From Cryobacterium sp. PH31-AA6 (lineage in GTDB: Bacteria; Actinomycetota; Actinomycetes; Actinomycetales; Microbacteriaceae), in NCBI RefSeq assembly GCF_030063195.1, contig NZ_JASISS010000011.1:41726-105725 (forward strand): a DNA stretch of 64,000 nt. Direction: 5' to 3'. Both the position numbers and the translations under genes were made by a program. Below, one piece after another: positions 46,381-59,545 of the stretch. Numbering within the stretch: position 1 is the first letter of the stretch; each line of letters opens with the position of its first letter. The notes under the pieces were generated by a model. The model made no database searches. It saw only the letters and a list, made by a program, of their open reading frames with translations, and was not told where the DNA came from.

Positions 46381-47421
46381 GTGTCTGATCCCACCGAAAT
46401 CTCCGAAGAGGCCGTGAGCGCGGCCGTCACCGCCGCGCTCACCGCCATTTCCGCCGCCGCCGACTCCAGCGCCCTCCGGGCAGTGCGCACCGAGCACGCC
46501 GGGGACGCGTCCCCGCTGGCCCGCCTCAACGCGCTCATGCGCACGGTGCCGGGCGACCAGAAGGCCGCCGCCGGCAAACTCGTCGGCCAGGCCAGGGGCC
46601 GCGTCGGCCAGGCACTCACCATTCGAGAGACCGAGATCGGTGAGGCGGAGGCGCGCGCCCAGCTCGCCGCCGAAGCCGTCGACGTGACCGCGGCGGCATC
46701 CGCCTGGCGGCCGGGAGCGCGGCATCCGCTCGCCCTGCTGCAGGAACGCGTCGCCGACGTCTTCGTCGGCATGGGCTGGGAGGTAGCCGAGGGGCCGGAG
46801 CTCGAGAGCGAGTGGTTCAACTTCGACGCCCTCAACTTCGACGAGGACCACCCCGCCCGCGCCATGCAGGACACCTTCTTCGTCGACCCGCCCGAGGCTC
46901 ACCTCGTGCTCCGCACCCACACCTCCCCGGTGCAGTTGCGCGCCCTGCTCTCCCGCGAACTGCCCGTCTACGTCGTCGCGCCCGGCCGCGTCTTCCGCAC
47001 CGACGAACTCGACGCCACCCACACGCCCGTGTTCCACCAGATCGAGGGCATCGCCGTCGACAAGGGCCTCACCATGGCGCACCTGCGCGGCACCCTCGAC
47101 CACTTCGTCAAGGCCATGTTCGGCCCGGAGGCGAAGGTGCGCCTGCGCCCCAACTATTTCCCGTTCACCGAGCCGAGCGCCGAACTCGACCTCTGGCACC
47201 CGACCTTCAAGGACGGCGCCCGCTGGATCGAGTGGGGCGGCTGCGGCATGGTCAACGCGAATGTGCTCCGCTCCGCCGGGATCGACCCGGAGGTCTACTC
47301 CGGGTTCGCGTTCGGCGTCGGCGTCGAACGGGCACTGATGTTCCGAAATGATGTGAAGGATATGCACGACATGGTCGAAGGCGACGTCCGGTTCAGCCAG
47401 CAGTACGGGATGACCGTCTGA
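46381..47421 (+). CDS. pheS: phenylalanine-tRNA ligase alpha subunit
   Basis: 346 residues. The N-terminal coiled coil (about 1-85) is followed by the class II catalytic core. Motif 2 (VFRTDELDATHTPVFHQIEG) and motif 3 (YSGFAFGVGVERALMFRN) are clear. GTG 46381 lies 8 nt after TAAACT (46367-46372), fitting a leaderless mRNA. Its TGA overlaps the pheT ATG. Confidence 0.95.
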   Translation: MSDPTEISEEAVSAAVTAALTAISAAADSSALRAVRTEHAGDASPLARLNALMRTVPGDQKAAAGKLVGQARGRVGQALTIRETEIGEAEARAQLAAEAVDVTAAASAWRPGARHPLALLQERVADVFVGMGWEVAEGPELESEWFNFDALNFDEDHPARAMQDTFFVDPPEAHLVLRTHTSPVQLRALLSRELPVYVVAPGRVFRTDELDATHTPVFHQIEGIAVDKGLTMAHLRGTLDHFVKAMFGPEAKVRLRPNYFPFTEPSAELDLWHPTFKDGARWIEWGGCGMVNANVLRSAGIDPEVYSGFAFGVGVERALMFRNDVKDMHDMVEGDVRFSQQYGMTV

Positions 47422-49955
47422 TGCGCGTCCCACTGAGCTGGCTCGGCGAATTCGTCGACCTCGCACCCGGCACCACCCCCGAAGACGTCCACGCCGCCCT
47501 CGTCAGCGTCGGCCTGGAGGAAGAAGAGATTCACCGCTTCGACCTGACCGGCCCCATCGTCGTCGGCGAGGTGCTCTCGATCGAACCCGAGGCGCAGACC
47601 AACGGCAAGACCATCAACTGGTGCCAGGTGCGTGTCTCGACAGGCTCGACAACCGATGAATCGAACGTCGAAGATATTCGGGGGATCGTCTGCGGTGCCC
47701 ACAACTTCGGCGTCGGCGACAAGGTCGTCGTGACCCTGCCCGGCGCCGTGCTGCCCGGCCCGTTCCCGATCGCGGCCCGCAAGACCTACGGACACGTCTC
47801 CGACGGAATGATCGCCTCGGCCCGCGAGCTCGGCCTCGGCGACGAGCACGACGGCATCCTCCGCCTGGCCGCCCTCGGCCTCGACGCCCCCGTCGGCACG
47901 GATGCCCTCGGCCTCCTCGGCCTCGACGACAGCGCCGTGGAGATCAACGTCACCCCCGACCGCGGCTACGCGTTCTCCATCCGCGGCGTCGCCCGCGAAT
48001 ACGCCCACGCCACCGGCGCGACCTTCCGCGACCCGGCCCTCGCCGTGGTCCCGGCCCCCTCCTCGATCGCGTTCGTCGTGACCATCGACGACCGGGCCCC
48101 GATCCGCGACAAGATCGGCGCAAGCGTTTTCGTCACCCGGGCCGTGCGCGGCGTTGACCCGACCCGGCCTTCTCCGGCCTGGCTGATCGCCCGGCTGAAG
48201 CTCGCCGGCATCCGTTCAATCTCGCTGATCGTCGACGTGACCAACTACGTGATGATCGAACTCGGCCAGCCCATCCACGCCTACGACCTCGATGCACTGG
48301 CCGGTGGCATCACCGTGCGCCGCGCTGGCAAGGGCGAGAAACTCACTACCCTCGACGACGTCACCCGCACTCTCAGCGGAGAAGACCTCCTGATCACGGA
48401 CGAATCCGGGCCGATAGGCCTGGCCGGGGTGATGGGCGGTCAGACCACCGAAATCGGGGCCGGCACCACCAACGTGCTCGTCGAGGCCGCGAACTTCGAC
48501 CCGGTGTCCATCGCGCGCACGGCCCGCAGGCACAAGCTGCCCAGTGAGGCTTCCCGTCGGTTCGAGCGCGGGGTCGACCCCGCCGTCGCCGCCGTCGCCG
48601 CGGCCAGGGTCGTGCAGTTGCTGGTCGAACTCGCCGGGGGAGTGGCCGACGACCTCGGCTCCCTGCACGACGCCACCCCCGCCGCGCAGCCGATCTTCCT
48701 GCCGGCCGGCTTCATCTCCGGGCTGATCGGACTCGAGTACACCCGCGACGAGGTGCGCACCTCCCTGGCCGAGATCGGCGCCTCGCTCAAAGAGATCGAG
48801 GGTGGACTGTCCGTCACCGCGCCGAGCTGGCGTCCCGACCTGACCGATAAGTGGACCCTGGCCGAGGAGGTCGCCCGCATCGTCGGCTACGACCGGATCC
48901 CCTCCGTGCTGCCCGTGGCTCCGCCCGGGCGCGGCCTCACCCGCACCCAGCTGCTGCGCCGCCAGGTCGCCCAGACCCTCGCGGCCGCCGGCCACACCGA
49001 GGTGCTCGCGTACCCGTTCGTCGCCGAGAAGGCCAACAACCTGTTCGGCGCCCCCGTAGGCCCGACCGTGCCGCAGATGCGGGTCGCGAACCCGCTCGAC
49101 GGCGAGGCGCCGTTCCTGCGCACCTCCATGCTGCCCGGGCTGCTCCAGATCGCCCACCGCAACCGGTCCCGCGGCCTCACCGACCTCGCCGTCTTCGAGC
49201 AGGGCCAGGTCTTCCGGCCCGTCGCCGGAGTCGAGTACGGCAGCAGTGTCGTGCCCCCCGGTGCCGTGCGCCCCAGCGCGAGGCTCGAGATCGAGCTGAA
49301 CGCGGGCATCCCGCCGCAGCCGTTCTCCGTCGGCGTCGTGTTCACCGGCAACGCGACCCGGCAGCAGCCGGGCCGGCCCGCCGTGCCCGCCGGCTGGCAG
49401 GACGCCCTCACCGCCGTGGCGCAGATCGCCCTGGCCACCGGGGTCGCCATCCAGGTTCGCCAGGGCTCGCACCAGGCTATGCACCCGGGGCGCACGGCCG
49501 AACTGTTCGTGACGACGGATGCCGGAGCCACCTCGGTCGGCTACGCCGGCGAGCTGCTCCCGGCCGTCGCGCGCAGCTTCGACCTGCCCGCGGTCGTCGC
49601 GGTCGCCGAAATCAACCTCAGCGTGGTCTTCGACCGCGCCGGCGCCGAGCTCCAGGCCATCCCGATCCGCACCATGCCGGCCGCCACCCAGGACCTGTCC
49701 CTCGTGGTCGACACCGTTGTGCCCGCCGGGGAGGTGCTCGAGGCCGTGATCGAGGGCTCCGGGCCGTTGCTCGACCACGCGGAGCTCGTCGACGACTACC
49801 GCGGCGCCGGAATCCCTTCCGGCCGCAAGTCGCTGACCTTCGCCCTCCGGTTCCGGGCAGCCGACCGCACCCTGACCGCCGCGGAGGCCAGTGACGCCAA
49901 GCTGGCCGGGGTGGCCGTCGCGGCCGCACGCTTCGGCGCCACCCTCCGGGAGTAG
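47421..49955 (+). CDS. pheT: phenylalanine-tRNA ligase beta subunit
   Basis: 844 residues. Domains are complete: N-terminal B1, tRNA-binding OB fold (about 40-165), B3/B4, B5, the catalytic-like B6/B7 and the C-terminal ferredoxin-like anticodon-binding domain (VPAGEVLEAVIEGSG onward). Between INWCQVRV and RGIVCGAHNFGVGD, where homologues have only a few residues, about 12 extra residues (VSTGSTTDESNV) occur. They are encoded by a copy of the dispersed 21-bp TCGAG repeat (47634-47654). The reading frame is kept and the enzyme is presumably functional. Confidence 0.95.
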   Translation: MRVPLSWLGEFVDLAPGTTPEDVHAALVSVGLEEEEIHRFDLTGPIVVGEVLSIEPEAQTNGKTINWCQVRVSTGSTTDESNVEDIRGIVCGAHNFGVGDKVVVTLPGAVLPGPFPIAARKTYGHVSDGMIASARELGLGDEHDGILRLAALGLDAPVGTDALGLLGLDDSAVEINVTPDRGYAFSIRGVAREYAHATGATFRDPALAVVPAPSSIAFVVTIDDRAPIRDKIGASVFVTRAVRGVDPTRPSPAWLIARLKLAGIRSISLIVDVTNYVMIELGQPIHAYDLDALAGGITVRRAGKGEKLTTLDDVTRTLSGEDLLITDESGPIGLAGVMGGQTTEIGAGTTNVLVEAANFDPVSIARTARRHKLPSEASRRFERGVDPAVAAVAAARVVQLLVELAGGVADDLGSLHDATPAAQPIFLPAGFISGLIGLEYTRDEVRTSLAEIGASLKEIEGGLSVTAPSWRPDLTDKWTLAEEVARIVGYDRIPSVLPVAPPGRGLTRTQLLRRQVAQTLAAAGHTEVLAYPFVAEKANNLFGAPVGPTVPQMRVANPLDGEAPFLRTSMLPGLLQIAHRNRSRGLTDLAVFEQGQVFRPVAGVEYGSSVVPPGAVRPSARLEIELNAGIPPQPFSVGVVFTGNATRQQPGRPAVPAGWQDALTAVAQIALATGVAIQVRQGSHQAMHPGRTAELFVTTDAGATSVGYAGELLPAVARSFDLPAVVAVAEINLSVVFDRAGAELQAIPIRTMPAATQDLSLVVDTVVPAGEVLEAVIEGSGPLLDHAELVDDYRGAGIPSGRKSLTFALRFRAADRTLTAAEASDAKLAGVAVAAARFGATLRE
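47634..47654 (-). repeat. dispersed TCGAG repeat inside pheT
   Basis: GTCTCGACAGGCTCGACAAC (plus one base) is the reverse complement of the core of the 22900-23385 array with one mismatch in 21 bases. It encodes VSTGSTT in frame in the OB-fold domain of PheT. Confidence 0.9.
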
Positions 49956-50103
49956 CCAAACACCCGGCTCCCGGTTCCCACGCCGGCGCGGAGCCGGGAG
50001 CCGCCGAGCCTCGACCCCTGGCAGCCCCGCTCCGCCCGCCGCGCAAGAAAACTGCGTCGACGCGGATTCTCGGCGGCGCACGGCGGCGCGCTAAGTTTGA
50101 CCC

Positions 50104-51147
50104 ATGGCTTTTTCGGTGGCGGTTGCGGGCGCGAGCGGCTACGCGGGCGGGGAATTGCTCCGGCTCCTCGCCGGGCATCCCGAATTCGAGGTGCGCACGG
50201 TCACCGCGCACAGCAACGCCGGGCAGAGACTGATCGACGTGCAGCCGCACCTGCGCTCCCTCGCCGGACTCACCCTCGTGGACACGACCTCCGAGACCCT
50301 GGCCGGGCATGACCTGGTCTTCCTCGCCCTGCCGCACGGGGCATCCGGTGCCCTGACGGCCGCGCTCTCGCCCGACACGCTCGTCGTCGACTGCGGTGCC
50401 GACCACCGGCTGGAGAGCGAGACGGCCTGGGCCGCGTTCTACGGCGGCGACTACTACGGTGCCTGGGCCTACGGGGTGCCCGAACTTCCGGTCGACGGCG
50501 GAAAACAGCGCTCCCGGCTGGTCGGCGCGCGCCGGATCGCCGCGCCCGGCTGCAACGCCAGCACGGTCGCCCTGGCGCTCGCACCCGGCATCCGTTCCGG
50601 CGTGATCGAGGCGCAGGACCTCGTCGCCGTGCTCGCGGTCGGCCCGTCCGGCGCCGGCAAGAGCCTCAAACTGCCCAACCTCGCGGCGGAGATCCTCGGA
50701 TCGGCCAACCCCTACGCGGTCGGTGGGGTGCACCGGCACATCCCCGAGATCCAACAGAGCCTGGCCTGGGCCGGGGCCGAGAACCCCACCATCTCCTTCA
50801 CCCCGGTGATCGTGCCGATGTCGCGGGGCATCCTCTGCACCGCGACGGCCAGGCTCGTGCCCGGAACCTCGGACGCCGCCGTGCGCGCCGCCTGGGAGAG
50901 CGCCTACGCCGACGAACCCTTCGTACACCTGCTGCCGGAGGGCCGATTCCCCCGCACCAGCGACGTTCTCGGCGCCAATACGGCGCTGATCGGCCTCGCC
51001 ATCGACCACTCCGTGGGCCGCGTGGTCACCGTCACCGCCGTCGACAACCTCGCCAAGGGCACCGCCGGCGCCGCCATCCAGTCCGCCAACATCGCCCTGG
51101 GTCTCCCGGAGACCCTCGGCCTGAGCACAAATGGAGTCGCACCGTGA
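50104..51147 (+). CDS. argC: N-acetyl-gamma-glutamyl-phosphate reductase
   Basis: 347 residues. The NADP-binding motif [14 protein letters not shown] starts at residue 9 and the catalytic Cys is in [10 protein letters not shown] (near residue 150). It begins the arginine cluster argCJBDF. TAAGTT (50092-50097) ends 6 nt before ATG 50104. The 148-nt gap upstream contains no recognisable ARG box. Confidence 0.95.
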   Translation: MAFSVAVAGASGYAGGELLRLLAGHPEFEVRTVTAHSNAGQRLIDVQPHLRSLAGLTLVDTTSETLAGHDLVFLALPHGASGALTAALSPDTLVVDCGADHRLESETAWAAFYGGDYYGAWAYGVPELPVDGGKQRSRLVGARRIAAPGCNASTVALALAPGIRSGVIEAQDLVAVLAVGPSGAGKSLKLPNLAAEILGSANPYAVGGVHRHIPEIQQSLAWAGAENPTISFTPVIVPMSRGILCTATARLVPGTSDAAVRAAWESAYADEPFVHLLPEGRFPRTSDVLGANTALIGLAIDHSVGRVVTVTAVDNLAKGTAGAAIQSANIALGLPETLGLSTNGVAP

Positions 51148-52316
51148 GCGTCACAGCCCCCGCCGGATTCACCGCAGCCGGAGTCACCGCAGGCCTGAAG
51201 AATTCCGGCGGCCTCGACCTCGCCGTGGTGCAGAACCTCGGCCCGCTCACGAGCGCCGCGACCGTCTTCACCACCAACCGTTGCAAGGCGAACCCGGTCA
51301 TCTGGAGCGAACAGGTGATGCGCGGCGGCGTGGTCCGCGCGGTCGTGCTCAACTCGGGCGGCGCCAACTGTTACACGGGCAGCATCGGCTTCCAGACCAC
51401 GCACGCCACCGCGGAGGCCGTCGCCAGCCGTCTCGAGATCGCGGCCGGAGAGGTGCTCGTCTGCTCAACCGGCCTGATCGGCGAACAACTCGACCTGGGC
51501 AAGCTCACCGCCGGAATCTGGGATGCCTCGGTCGCCCTGCACGCCGGCACCGCGGCATCCGCCGCCGCCGGCCTCGCCGCCGCCCGTGCCATCATGACCA
51601 CCGACACGACCCCCAAGCAGTCCGTGCACGCCTCGTCCGCCGGCTGGACCATCGGTGGCATGGCCAAGGGCGCCGGGATGCTCGCGCCCGGCCTGGCCAC
51701 GATGCTCGTCGTGCTCACCACCGACGCTGTTCTCGACTCCGGCCAGCTCGACACGGCTCTCCGCCAGGCCACCCGGGTCACTTTCGACCGACTCGACTCC
51801 GACGGCTGCATGTCGACCAACGACACCGTCACCCTCCTCGGCTCAGGGGCGAGCGGCGTCGCCGCCGACCCGGCCGAATTCGCGGAAGCGCTCACCGCCG
51901 TGTGCCAGGACCTTACCCTGCAGTTACAGGCCGACGCCGAGGGCTCCGCGCACGACGTGGCTATCGTGGTGCAGGGCGCCGACTCGGAGCTCGACGCCGT
52001 CATCGTCGCCAGGGCGGTGTCCCGCAGCAACCTGTTCAAGACGGCCATCTTCGGCAACGACCCGAACTGGGGCCGCGTGCTCGCCGCGGTCGGCACCACC
52101 CAGGCCGTGTTCGACCCCTACGGAATCGACGTCGCGATCAACGGCGTGCAGGTCTGCTCGGCGGGCGAGCCCGACCAGCCGCGCGAGCTGGTCGACCTCA
52201 CATCCCGGGCGGTCACCGTGCTCATCGACCTGCACGCGGGCTCCGCGACGGCCACGATCTGGACCAACGACCTCACCCACGCCTACGTCGAAGAGAACAG
52301 CGCGTACTCGAGTTGA
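51144..52316 (+). CDS. argJ: glutamate N-acetyltransferase / ornithine acetyltransferase
   Basis: 390 residues. It recycles the acetyl group from N-acetylornithine to glutamate. The self-cleavage site lies in [19 protein letters not shown], with the nucleophilic Thr of ATML generating the beta subunit. FGNDPNWGR is also conserved. GTG 51144 overlaps argC by 4 bp; the TGA overlaps the argB TTG start. Confidence 0.95.
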   Translation: MSVTAPAGFTAAGVTAGLKNSGGLDLAVVQNLGPLTSAATVFTTNRCKANPVIWSEQVMRGGVVRAVVLNSGGANCYTGSIGFQTTHATAEAVASRLEIAAGEVLVCSTGLIGEQLDLGKLTAGIWDASVALHAGTAASAAAGLAAARAIMTTDTTPKQSVHASSAGWTIGGMAKGAGMLAPGLATMLVVLTTDAVLDSGQLDTALRQATRVTFDRLDSDGCMSTNDTVTLLGSGASGVAADPAEFAEALTAVCQDLTLQLQADAEGSAHDVAIVVQGADSELDAVIVARAVSRSNLFKTAIFGNDPNWGRVLAAVGTTQAVFDPYGIDVAINGVQVCSAGEPDQPRELVDLTSRAVTVLIDLHAGSATATIWTNDLTHAYVEENSAYSS

Positions 52317-53242
52317 TCGCATCGACCCCGGCCTCCGACGAAGCGCGTGACCCCGACTTCAACAGCCGAGACGAGGCGACCGTCAAGGCCGCGACCCTGA
52401 TCGAATCCCTGCCGTGGCTCAAACGATTCCACGATCAGGTCATCGTGGTCAAGTTCGGCGGCAACGCCATGGTCAACGAGGAACTGCAACGAGCCTTCGC
52501 CGAGGACATGGTCTACCTGCGCTATGCCGGCCTCCGCCCCGTCGTCGTGCACGGCGGCGGCCCGCAGATCTCCGCCATGCTCGACCGCCTCGGTATCGAA
52601 AGCGAGTTCCGCGGCGGCTACCGGGTCACCACGCCGGAGGCCATGGACGTCGTGCGGATGGTGCTCACCGGGCAGATCAACCGCGAACTGGTCAGCCGGA
52701 TCAACGAACACGGGCCGCTGTCGGCCGGGCTGTCCGGCGAAGACGCCGGACTGTTCCAGGGTCGCCGTCGCGGCGCCGTCATCAACGGCGAAGAGGTGGA
52801 CCTCGGTCTCGTCGGCGACGTCATCGGCGTCGACCCTGAGGCGGTGCTCGCCCAGCTCGCCGCCGGCCGCATCCCGGTCGTGTCCTCGATCGCACCGGAC
52901 ACGGATGTCCCGGGCCAGTCCCTGAACATCAACGCCGACGCGGCGGCCGCGGCACTGGCCATCGCACTGCACGCCGCCAAGCTCGTGATCCTCACCGACG
53001 TCGCCGGGCTCTACAGCGACTGGCCCAACCGGGACTCGCTCGTCTCCATGATCGACGTCGACGCCCTGCGCCGGCTCCTGCCCGACCTTGAATCGGGCAT
53101 GATCCCCAAGATGACGGCCTGCCTCGACGCGGTCGACGGCGGGGTCGCGAAGGCGGCGATCATCGACGGACGGGTGCCGCACTCGATCCTGCTCGAGGTC
53201 TTCACCGGCAGCGGGATCGGAACCGAGGTGGTCCCCGTATGA
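52313..53242 (+). CDS. argB: acetylglutamate kinase
   Basis: 309 residues. It phosphorylates N-acetylglutamate and is usually the arginine-feedback point. KFGGNAM and [11 protein letters not shown] form the ATP and substrate loops; [15 protein letters not shown] is the C-terminal ATP site. The best start is TTG 52313, coupled to argJ as TTGA. The frame is open upstream inside argJ, but only as a shadow. Confidence 0.93.
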   Translation: MIASTPASDEARDPDFNSRDEATVKAATLIESLPWLKRFHDQVIVVKFGGNAMVNEELQRAFAEDMVYLRYAGLRPVVVHGGGPQISAMLDRLGIESEFRGGYRVTTPEAMDVVRMVLTGQINRELVSRINEHGPLSAGLSGEDAGLFQGRRRGAVINGEEVDLGLVGDVIGVDPEAVLAQLAAGRIPVVSSIAPDTDVPGQSLNINADAAAAALAIALHAAKLVILTDVAGLYSDWPNRDSLVSMIDVDALRRLLPDLESGMIPKMTACLDAVDGGVAKAAIIDGRVPHSILLEVFTGSGIGTEVVPV

Positions 53243-54525
53243 CCGGCCATCCAGCCACACCAGACCCAGGCACCACCAACCCAGGGACAACGAATCAAGG
53301 CATGACAGACGCAACCGAGTACGACCCGACCGAGCAGACACCGGGTACCGAGCATTGGCAGGAGCGCTTCGGCGCCGCCATGATGCGGACCCTGGCCACC
53401 CCGCTGGCCATGCTCGTCCGCGGCGAAGGCTGCTACGTCTGGGACGAAAAGGGGAAGAAGTACCTCGACTTCCTCGCCGGCATCGCCGTGAACTCCCTCG
53501 GCCACGCCCACCCCGACCTTGTCGCCGCGGTCACCGACCAGGTCGGCCGGGTCGCCCACGTCTCCAACTACTTCTCTTCGCCGCCGCAGATCGAACTTGC
53601 CGAGCGGCTCAAACGCATCACCGGGGCCGGCGAGTCCGGGCGGGTCTACTTCTGCAATTCCGGTGCCGAGGCCAACGAGGCCGCATTCAAACTGGCCAGG
53701 CTGAACACGAGCGGCGGCACGCGCACCCGCATCCTGTCCCTGCACGAATCGTTCCACGGCCGCACGATGGCAGCGCTCGCGCTGTCGGGCAAACCCGCCA
53801 TGCGCGAGGCCTTCCTGCCCGTGCCCGGCGGAGTCGAGCACATCCACACCACCATCGAGGCGCTCGAGGCATCCATCGACAACACGGTCGCCGCCCTGTT
53901 CATCGAACCGGTCAAGGGTGAGGCCGGGGTCATCGACCTCCCCGATGGGTTCCTCCGCCGCGCCCGCGAACTCTGCACCAGGCACGGGGTCCTCCTCATC
54001 ATCGACGAGGTGCAGACCGGGGCCGGCCGCACCGGTGAGTGGTGGGCTTTCCAACACGACGGCATCACCCCCGACGCCATCACCATCGCCAAGGGCATCG
54101 GAGGCGGCCTGCCGATCGGCGCCCTCGTCACCTACGGTGCAACCTCCGACCTCTTCAGTCGCGGCCAGCACGGCTCCACCTACGGCGGAAACCCGCTCGT
54201 CACCGCCACCTCAAACGCCGTGCTCGGCGTGATCGAACGCGACGGACTCGTCGCCAACGCCGCACGGCGTGGCGTGCAGCTGCGCGAGATCGTGCACGGC
54301 TTCGCGTCACCGCAGATCAGCGAGGTGCGCGGCCGCGGTCTCCTGATCGGCATCGGCCTGACCGAACCGGTCGCGCTCCGACTCGCGGCCGCGGCCATGA
54401 AAGAGGGCCTGATCGTGAACGCCGCCAACGAATCGACCATTCGGCTGGCGCCCCCGCTCATCATCGGCGACGGCGAACTGGCCGATTTCCAACACCGTTT
54501 CGGCCTCGCACTGGCCAGCCTCTAG
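53239..54525 (+). CDS. argD: acetylornithine aminotransferase
   Basis: 428 residues. A class-III PLP aminotransferase; the PLP Lys is in [14 protein letters not shown] (near residue 283), with [15 protein letters not shown] and [11 protein letters not shown] upstream. The first ~30 residues are a Thr/Pro/Gly-rich tail with [11 protein letters not shown], which is not family-like; a downstream start (for example ATG 53302) is possible. ATG 53239 overlaps argB by 4 bp. Confidence 0.93.
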   Translation: MTGHPATPDPGTTNPGTTNQGMTDATEYDPTEQTPGTEHWQERFGAAMMRTLATPLAMLVRGEGCYVWDEKGKKYLDFLAGIAVNSLGHAHPDLVAAVTDQVGRVAHVSNYFSSPPQIELAERLKRITGAGESGRVYFCNSGAEANEAAFKLARLNTSGGTRTRILSLHESFHGRTMAALALSGKPAMREAFLPVPGGVEHIHTTIEALEASIDNTVAALFIEPVKGEAGVIDLPDGFLRRARELCTRHGVLLIIDEVQTGAGRTGEWWAFQHDGITPDAITIAKGIGGGLPIGALVTYGATSDLFSRGQHGSTYGGNPLVTATSNAVLGVIERDGLVANAARRGVQLREIVHGFASPQISEVRGRGLLIGIGLTEPVALRLAAAAMKEGLIVNAANESTIRLAPPLIIGDGELADFQHRFGLALASL

Positions 54526-54562
54526 AGTTGTTCAATCCCGCAATCCACCGAAAGTGACCTAA

Positions 54563-55495
54563 GTGACCCGCCATTTCCTGCGCGACGACGACCTCTCACC
54601 GGCCGAACAGGCCGAGATCCTCGACCTGGCACTGGTGCTCAAGCGAGACCGATTCGCGGCCAAACCGCTCGCCGGCCCCCAGACGGTCGCCGTGATCTTC
54701 GACAAATCTTCGACTCGCACCCGGGTGTCCTTCGCGGTGGGCATCGCCGACCTCGGTGGCAGCCCGCTGATCATCGCCACCGCCAGCAGCCAGCTCGGCG
54801 GCAAGGAGACCGCCTCCGACACGGCCAGGGTGCTCGAGCGTCAGGTGGCCGCAATCGTCTGGCGCACCTACGGCCAGGCCGGCCTCGAGGAGATGGCCCT
54901 GGGCACCACGGTCCCCGTCGTCAACGCGCTCTCCGACGACTTCCACCCGTGCCAGCTGCTCGCCGACCTGCTCACCATCCGCGAGCACCGCGGCGACCTC
55001 GCCGGCCAGACCCTCGCCTTCCTCGGTGACGGTGCCTGCAACATGGCGCAGTCCTACCTCCTCGCCGGGGCCACCGCCGGCATGCACGTGCGCATCGCCT
55101 CGCCGGTCGGTTACACGCCGAATCCGCAGGTGGTGCGGGATGCCGAGGCCATCGCCGCGCGCACCGGCGGCTCCGTCGCACTCTTCACCGACCCGGCCGA
55201 GGCCGTGACCGGGGTGGACGTGGTCATCACCGACACCTGGGTCTCGATGGGCAAGGAGGAGGAGAAGGCCGACCGCCTCGCCACACTCGGCGCCTACCGG
55301 GTCGATGCCGCGCTGCTCGCGCTCGCCCGGCCGGACGCGCATTTCCTGCACTGCCTGCCCGCCGACCGCGGCTTCGAGGTGACCGCCGAGGTCATCGACG
55401 GCCCGCAGAGCATCATCTGGGATGAGGCGGAAAACCGCCTGCACGCCCAGAAGGCCCTCCTCGCCTGGCTCCTTCGCCAGAACGACGACCACTGA
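54563..55495 (+). CDS. argF: ornithine carbamoyltransferase
   Basis: 310 residues. Carbamoyl-phosphate loop SSTRTRVSF (near residue 50), [11 protein letters not shown] and the ornithine-binding HCLPADRG are all present. GTG 54563 starts 37 nt after argD. In many actinobacteria argR follows; here argG follows instead. Confidence 0.95.
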   Translation: MTRHFLRDDDLSPAEQAEILDLALVLKRDRFAAKPLAGPQTVAVIFDKSSTRTRVSFAVGIADLGGSPLIIATASSQLGGKETASDTARVLERQVAAIVWRTYGQAGLEEMALGTTVPVVNALSDDFHPCQLLADLLTIREHRGDLAGQTLAFLGDGACNMAQSYLLAGATAGMHVRIASPVGYTPNPQVVRDAEAIAARTGGSVALFTDPAEAVTGVDVVITDTWVSMGKEEEKADRLATLGAYRVDAALLALARPDAHFLHCLPADRGFEVTAEVIDGPQSIIWDEAENRLHAQKALLAWLLRQNDDH

Positions 55496-55573
55496 CACCC
55501 CTCCGGTCGAGAGCGCCGTCGTGACGGACGCCCACGACCGGAACACACCCCGGCGGTCACCTGGCCGGGAACG

Positions 55574-55606
55574 TAAACTTGATCTGAACAATCTTTAGGG
55601 AGAACC
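55574..55606 (+). promoter_or_regulatory. argG promoter and leader
   Basis: TAAACT (55574-55579) is a -10-like box. The start codon is 27 nt further on, with AGGGAGA (55597-55603) as ribosome-binding site. argGH therefore seems to be a separate, leadered transcript, unlike argC. Confidence 0.6.
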
Positions 55607-56806
55607 ATGGCTGAACGTGTTGTGCTCGCATACTCCGGTGGACTTGACACCTCGGTTGGTATCGGCTGGCTGAAGGATGCGACCGGCAAGGAGGTCGTAG
55701 CCCTCGCCATCGACGTCGGACAGAGCGGCGAGGACATGGACGTGATCCGCCAGCGTGCGCTGGACTGCGGTGCCGTGGAGTCGATCGTCGTCGACGCCAA
55801 GGACGAGTTCGCCAGCGACTACGTCGTGCCGGCCCTCAAGGCCAACGCCCTCTACCAGAAGCGCTATCCGCTGGTCTCGGCGCTCAGCCGCCCCCTCATC
55901 GCGAAGTACCTTGCCTCGACCGCGAAGGAACTCGGCGCAAACAGCGTCGCGCACGGCTGCACCGGCAAGGGCAACGACCAGGTCCGCTTCGAAGCGGCCG
56001 TCGCCGCCCTCGCACCGGAACTCACCTCCCTCGCTCCCGTTCGTGACTTCGCGCTGACCCGCGACAAAGCCATCGAATACGCCGCCCTGCACAACCTGCC
56101 GATCGCGCAGTCGAAGAAGAGCCCGTACTCGATCGACCAGAACGTCTACGGCCGTGCGGTCGAGACCGGCTTCCTCGAAGACCCGTGGAATGCCCCGATC
56201 GAAGACCTCTACACGTACACCCAGGACCCGGCCATCACCCGCGAGCCCACCGAGGTCGTGATCAGCTTCGACCAGGGTGTTCCCGTCGCCATCGACGGCG
56301 TTCCCGTCACTCCGCTGCAGGCCATCGAACTGATGAACATGCACGCCGGCAACCAGGGCGTCGGCCGAATCGACATCGTCGAGGACCGTCTCGTCGGCAT
56401 CAAGAGCCGCGAGGTCTATGAGGCCCCGGCCGGCATCGCCCTGATCGCCGCGCACGAAGAGCTCGAGAACATGACCGTCGAACGCGACCTGGCCCGGTAC
56501 AAGCGCGGCGTCGAGTCCAAGTGGGCCGAGCTCGTCTACGACGGCCTGTGGTTCTCCGGCCTCAAGCGTGCGCTGGACGTGTTCATCGACGAGACGCAGA
56601 AGCACGTCACCGGTGACATCCGCCTGAAGCTGCACGCCGGCACCGCCGTCGTCACCGGGCGCAAGTCCACCCAGAGCCTCTACGATTTCAACCTCGCCAC
56701 CTACGACACCGGTGACACCTTCGACCAGTCCATGGCCAAGGGTTTCATCGAGCTGTGGTCGCTGCCGAGCAAGATCTCGGCCCGCCGCGACCTCGCCGGC
56801 AAGTAG
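55607..56806 (+). CDS. argG: argininosuccinate synthase
   Basis: 399 residues. The ATP pyrophosphatase motif [10 protein letters not shown] is at residues 8-17. The citrulline and aspartate sites include [14 protein letters not shown] and SIDQNVYGR. Length is typical. argH starts 9 nt after its stop. Confidence 0.96.
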   Translation: MAERVVLAYSGGLDTSVGIGWLKDATGKEVVALAIDVGQSGEDMDVIRQRALDCGAVESIVVDAKDEFASDYVVPALKANALYQKRYPLVSALSRPLIAKYLASTAKELGANSVAHGCTGKGNDQVRFEAAVAALAPELTSLAPVRDFALTRDKAIEYAALHNLPIAQSKKSPYSIDQNVYGRAVETGFLEDPWNAPIEDLYTYTQDPAITREPTEVVISFDQGVPVAIDGVPVTPLQAIELMNMHAGNQGVGRIDIVEDRLVGIKSREVYEAPAGIALIAAHEELENMTVERDLARYKRGVESKWAELVYDGLWFSGLKRALDVFIDETQKHVTGDIRLKLHAGTAVVTGRKSTQSLYDFNLATYDTGDTFDQSMAKGFIELWSLPSKISARRDLAGK

Positions 56807-58854
<2,048 letters not shown>

Positions 58855-58936
58855 CCCTCTCGTGGCGGGTGCCACGTCTCCCGGCACGCGGTCTAACGTG
58901 CGCCCGCTTCCACAACGCGGGCCGCGAGGGATCTCG

Positions 58937-59545
58937 TTACGCGATGGCGAGCCTGACCAGCGCGGCGCAGGAGCAGGCCCAGATCAGGCTGGCGAAGGTT
59001 CCGATGATGAAGCGTTCCCTGGACTCGGCCGCGGCCAGCTCGGTGAAGCGCCCGACGCCCTTGATCGCCACGACAACGGCGATCGCCTCGGGGAAGCCGG
59101 CCAGGATCGCGCCGGCCACGGCGAACCGCTCGAGAATCCCGATCATCAGCCCACCCCGCAGCACCTCGTGCACGGTCCCGCCGGCAACGGCCGGGTCCGT
59201 CGCCGTCGCGGCTTCATCGTCGCGAACGAGGATGCCGCCGTGCGCGCCGGGTTGCACCGAATTGTTCGTGGCCAACCGGAGAGCGAGCACGGCCATCGGG
59301 CCGCCGCCCACGACGGAGAGCGCCAGGGCCACCATCCCCAGGACGATGCCGAACGAGCCGGACCCGTCCGGGGCGGGCACCGCGGCTATCACCAGCGCCG
59401 CGGCGAGGGCCCCGGCCGCCGCGATGGCGTAGCGCTGATTCTTCTGCTTGAAAGCGAGCACGGCCAGGCCGAGCGACCCGGTCGTGACGAGCAGGAGCAG
59501 GAGCCAGTACAGATAGGCCAGAATCTGGAAAGCCTGGAAATTCAT
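58937..59545 (-). CDS. integral membrane protein, partner of the SatD-like gene
   Basis: 202 residues with about five transmembrane segments (roughly 7-27, 36-55, 65-88, 130-150 and 178-200) and one longer hydrophilic loop (about 95-128, acidic). I recognise no family. Its ATG overlaps the stop of the SatD-like gene by 4 bp (ATGA), so the two are translationally coupled. It could be the membrane effector of the pair. Confidence 0.75.
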   Translation of the reverse strand: MNFQAFQILAYLYWLLLLLVTTGSLGLAVLAFKQKNQRYAIAAAGALAAALVIAAVPAPDGSGSFGIVLGMVALALSVVGGGPMAVLALRLATNNSVQPGAHGGILVRDDEAATATDPAVAGGTVHEVLRGGLMIGILERFAVAGAILAGFPEAIAVVVAIKGVGRFTELAAAESRERFIIGTFASLIWACSCAALVRLAIA

